A stretch of 12,414 nucleotides of DNA, from the NCBI GenBank assembly GCA_002452325.1, contig DKFG01000191.1, positions 665 to 13,078 on the forward strand, written 5' to 3'. This document shows, piece after piece, positions 12,014 through 12,414 of the stretch (positions within the stretch are counted from its first letter, which is position 1; each line of letters starts with the position of its first letter). A program made the position numbers and the translations under genes. The DNA comes from Geobacter sp. UBA6802 (lineage in GTDB: Bacteria; Desulfobacterota; Desulfuromonadia; Geobacterales; Pseudopelobacteraceae). The notes beneath the pieces are model-generated. The model ran no database searches, had not been told where the DNA came from, and saw only the letters and a list, made by a program, of their open reading frames with translations.

Positions 12014-12414
12014 TCAGCAATGCTGTTTACTCTTGTTTTTATGCAGTGTTTTCAGCCATGCCATCCGCTCCAGGATGTTCTTCTCGTAGCCATGTCCCTT
12101 GGGGTTGTAAAACTTCTTTCCCTGCAGCCTCTCCGGCAGGTATTCCTGTTGTACATAGCCGCCTTCAAAATCATGGGCATACTGGTAACCCTGGTGGTAG
12201 CCCATATCCTTCATCAGTTTTGTCGGAGCATTGCGGATATGCAGCGGCACCTCCAGTGCGCCGGATTTTCGGACTTCCGACAGGGCGGCATCTATGCCAA
12301 TGTATGAGGCGTTGGATTTGGGGGCGGTGGCCAGATAGGTGACTGCCTGACCAAGGATGATCCGCCCCTCAGGCAGCCCCACCATTTGAAAGGCCTGCAG
12401 GGCCGCAACCGCCA
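12014..12414 (-). CDS. rarA: Replication-associated recombination protein A (RarA/MgsA), C-terminal part
   Basis: The open frame runs off the right edge of the window. It reads AVAALQAFQMVGLPEGRI, then LGQAVTYLATAPKSNASYIG, and later LHIRNAPTKLMKDMGY, YAHDFEGGYV and LPERLQGKKFYNPKGHGYE before ending LHKNKSKQHC. These are conserved blocks of the C-terminal tetramerisation region of RarA (MgsA/WRNIP1 family), an AAA+ ATPase acting at stalled replication forks. The visible part is about 133 residues; the ATPase core lies outside the window. It is a housekeeping gene next to the accessory locus, 88 bp upstream of the kinase in the same direction, with no strong terminator seen between them. Read-through into the kinase gene is possible. 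Confidence 0.93.
   Translation of the reverse strand, partial: AVAALQAFQMVGLPEGRIILGQAVTYLATAPKSNASYIGIDAALSEVRKSGALEVPLHIRNAPTKLMKDMGYHQGYQYAHDFEGGYVQQEYLPERLQGKKFYNPKGHGYEKNILERMAWLKTLHKNKSKQHC

Overview
The window reads almost entirely on the minus strand. It looks like one regulated accessory locus from a Gram-negative bacterium that uses sigma-54 control and exports Tat substrates and lipoproteins. The gene style (sigma-54 activator plus hybrid kinase, lipoproteins with CGS/CAN starts, short palindromic intergenic repeats) suggests a Desulfuromonadota/Geobacter-Pelobacter-like organism. That placement is an inference from style and is not proven by a marker gene.

Layout in the direction of transcription, from high to low coordinates: the 3' part of rarA (12014-12414, cut by the window edge); a large soluble hybrid histidine kinase (9481-11925); an NtrC-type sigma-54 activator overlapping it by 4 bp (8126-9484); a roughly 200-bp control region (7923-8125) with a -24/-12 promoter and three copies of an inverted repeat TGTCC-N6-GGACA; then a run of co-directional genes. 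These are a 79-residue protein resembling the NHLP/Os1348 clan (7683-7922), a large Tat-exported metallophosphoesterase overlapping it by 4 bp (5617-7686), a four-helix membrane protein (5029-5541), the C-terminal stump of a phospholipase-D-type gene (about 4877-5040), an acid-sphingomyelinase-like phosphoesterase lipoprotein (3444-4856), a lipoprotein with two histidine-phosphatase-like halves (1884-3383), and a second Tat metallophosphoesterase paralogous to the first (22-1863).

The proposed system is as follows. An intracellular signal read by an NTF2-like/PAS sensor kinase passes through a His-Asp-His-Asp relay (H346 to D631 to H765 in the kinase, then D55 of the activator). The activator then switches on a sigma-54 promoter for a set of cell-envelope or exported phosphoesterases from two active folds, plus a relic of a third. 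The small NHLP-clan-like protein leads the operon and is translationally coupled to a Tat phosphoesterase. Its role is unknown and no RiPP-modifying enzyme is visible in the window. The substrate is also unknown; phospholipid head groups or other organic phosphoesters are a reasonable guess from the acid-sphingomyelinase-like and PLD-like members.

Oddities include the PLD gene stump, a degenerate N-terminal histidine-phosphatase half, an apparently shortened DNA-recognition end in the activator, a start codon buried in an inverted repeat at the kinase gene, and two short palindromic repeats at gene ends. No stretch above 300 bp lacks a gene. I saw no tRNA, rRNA, CRISPR array or transposase.
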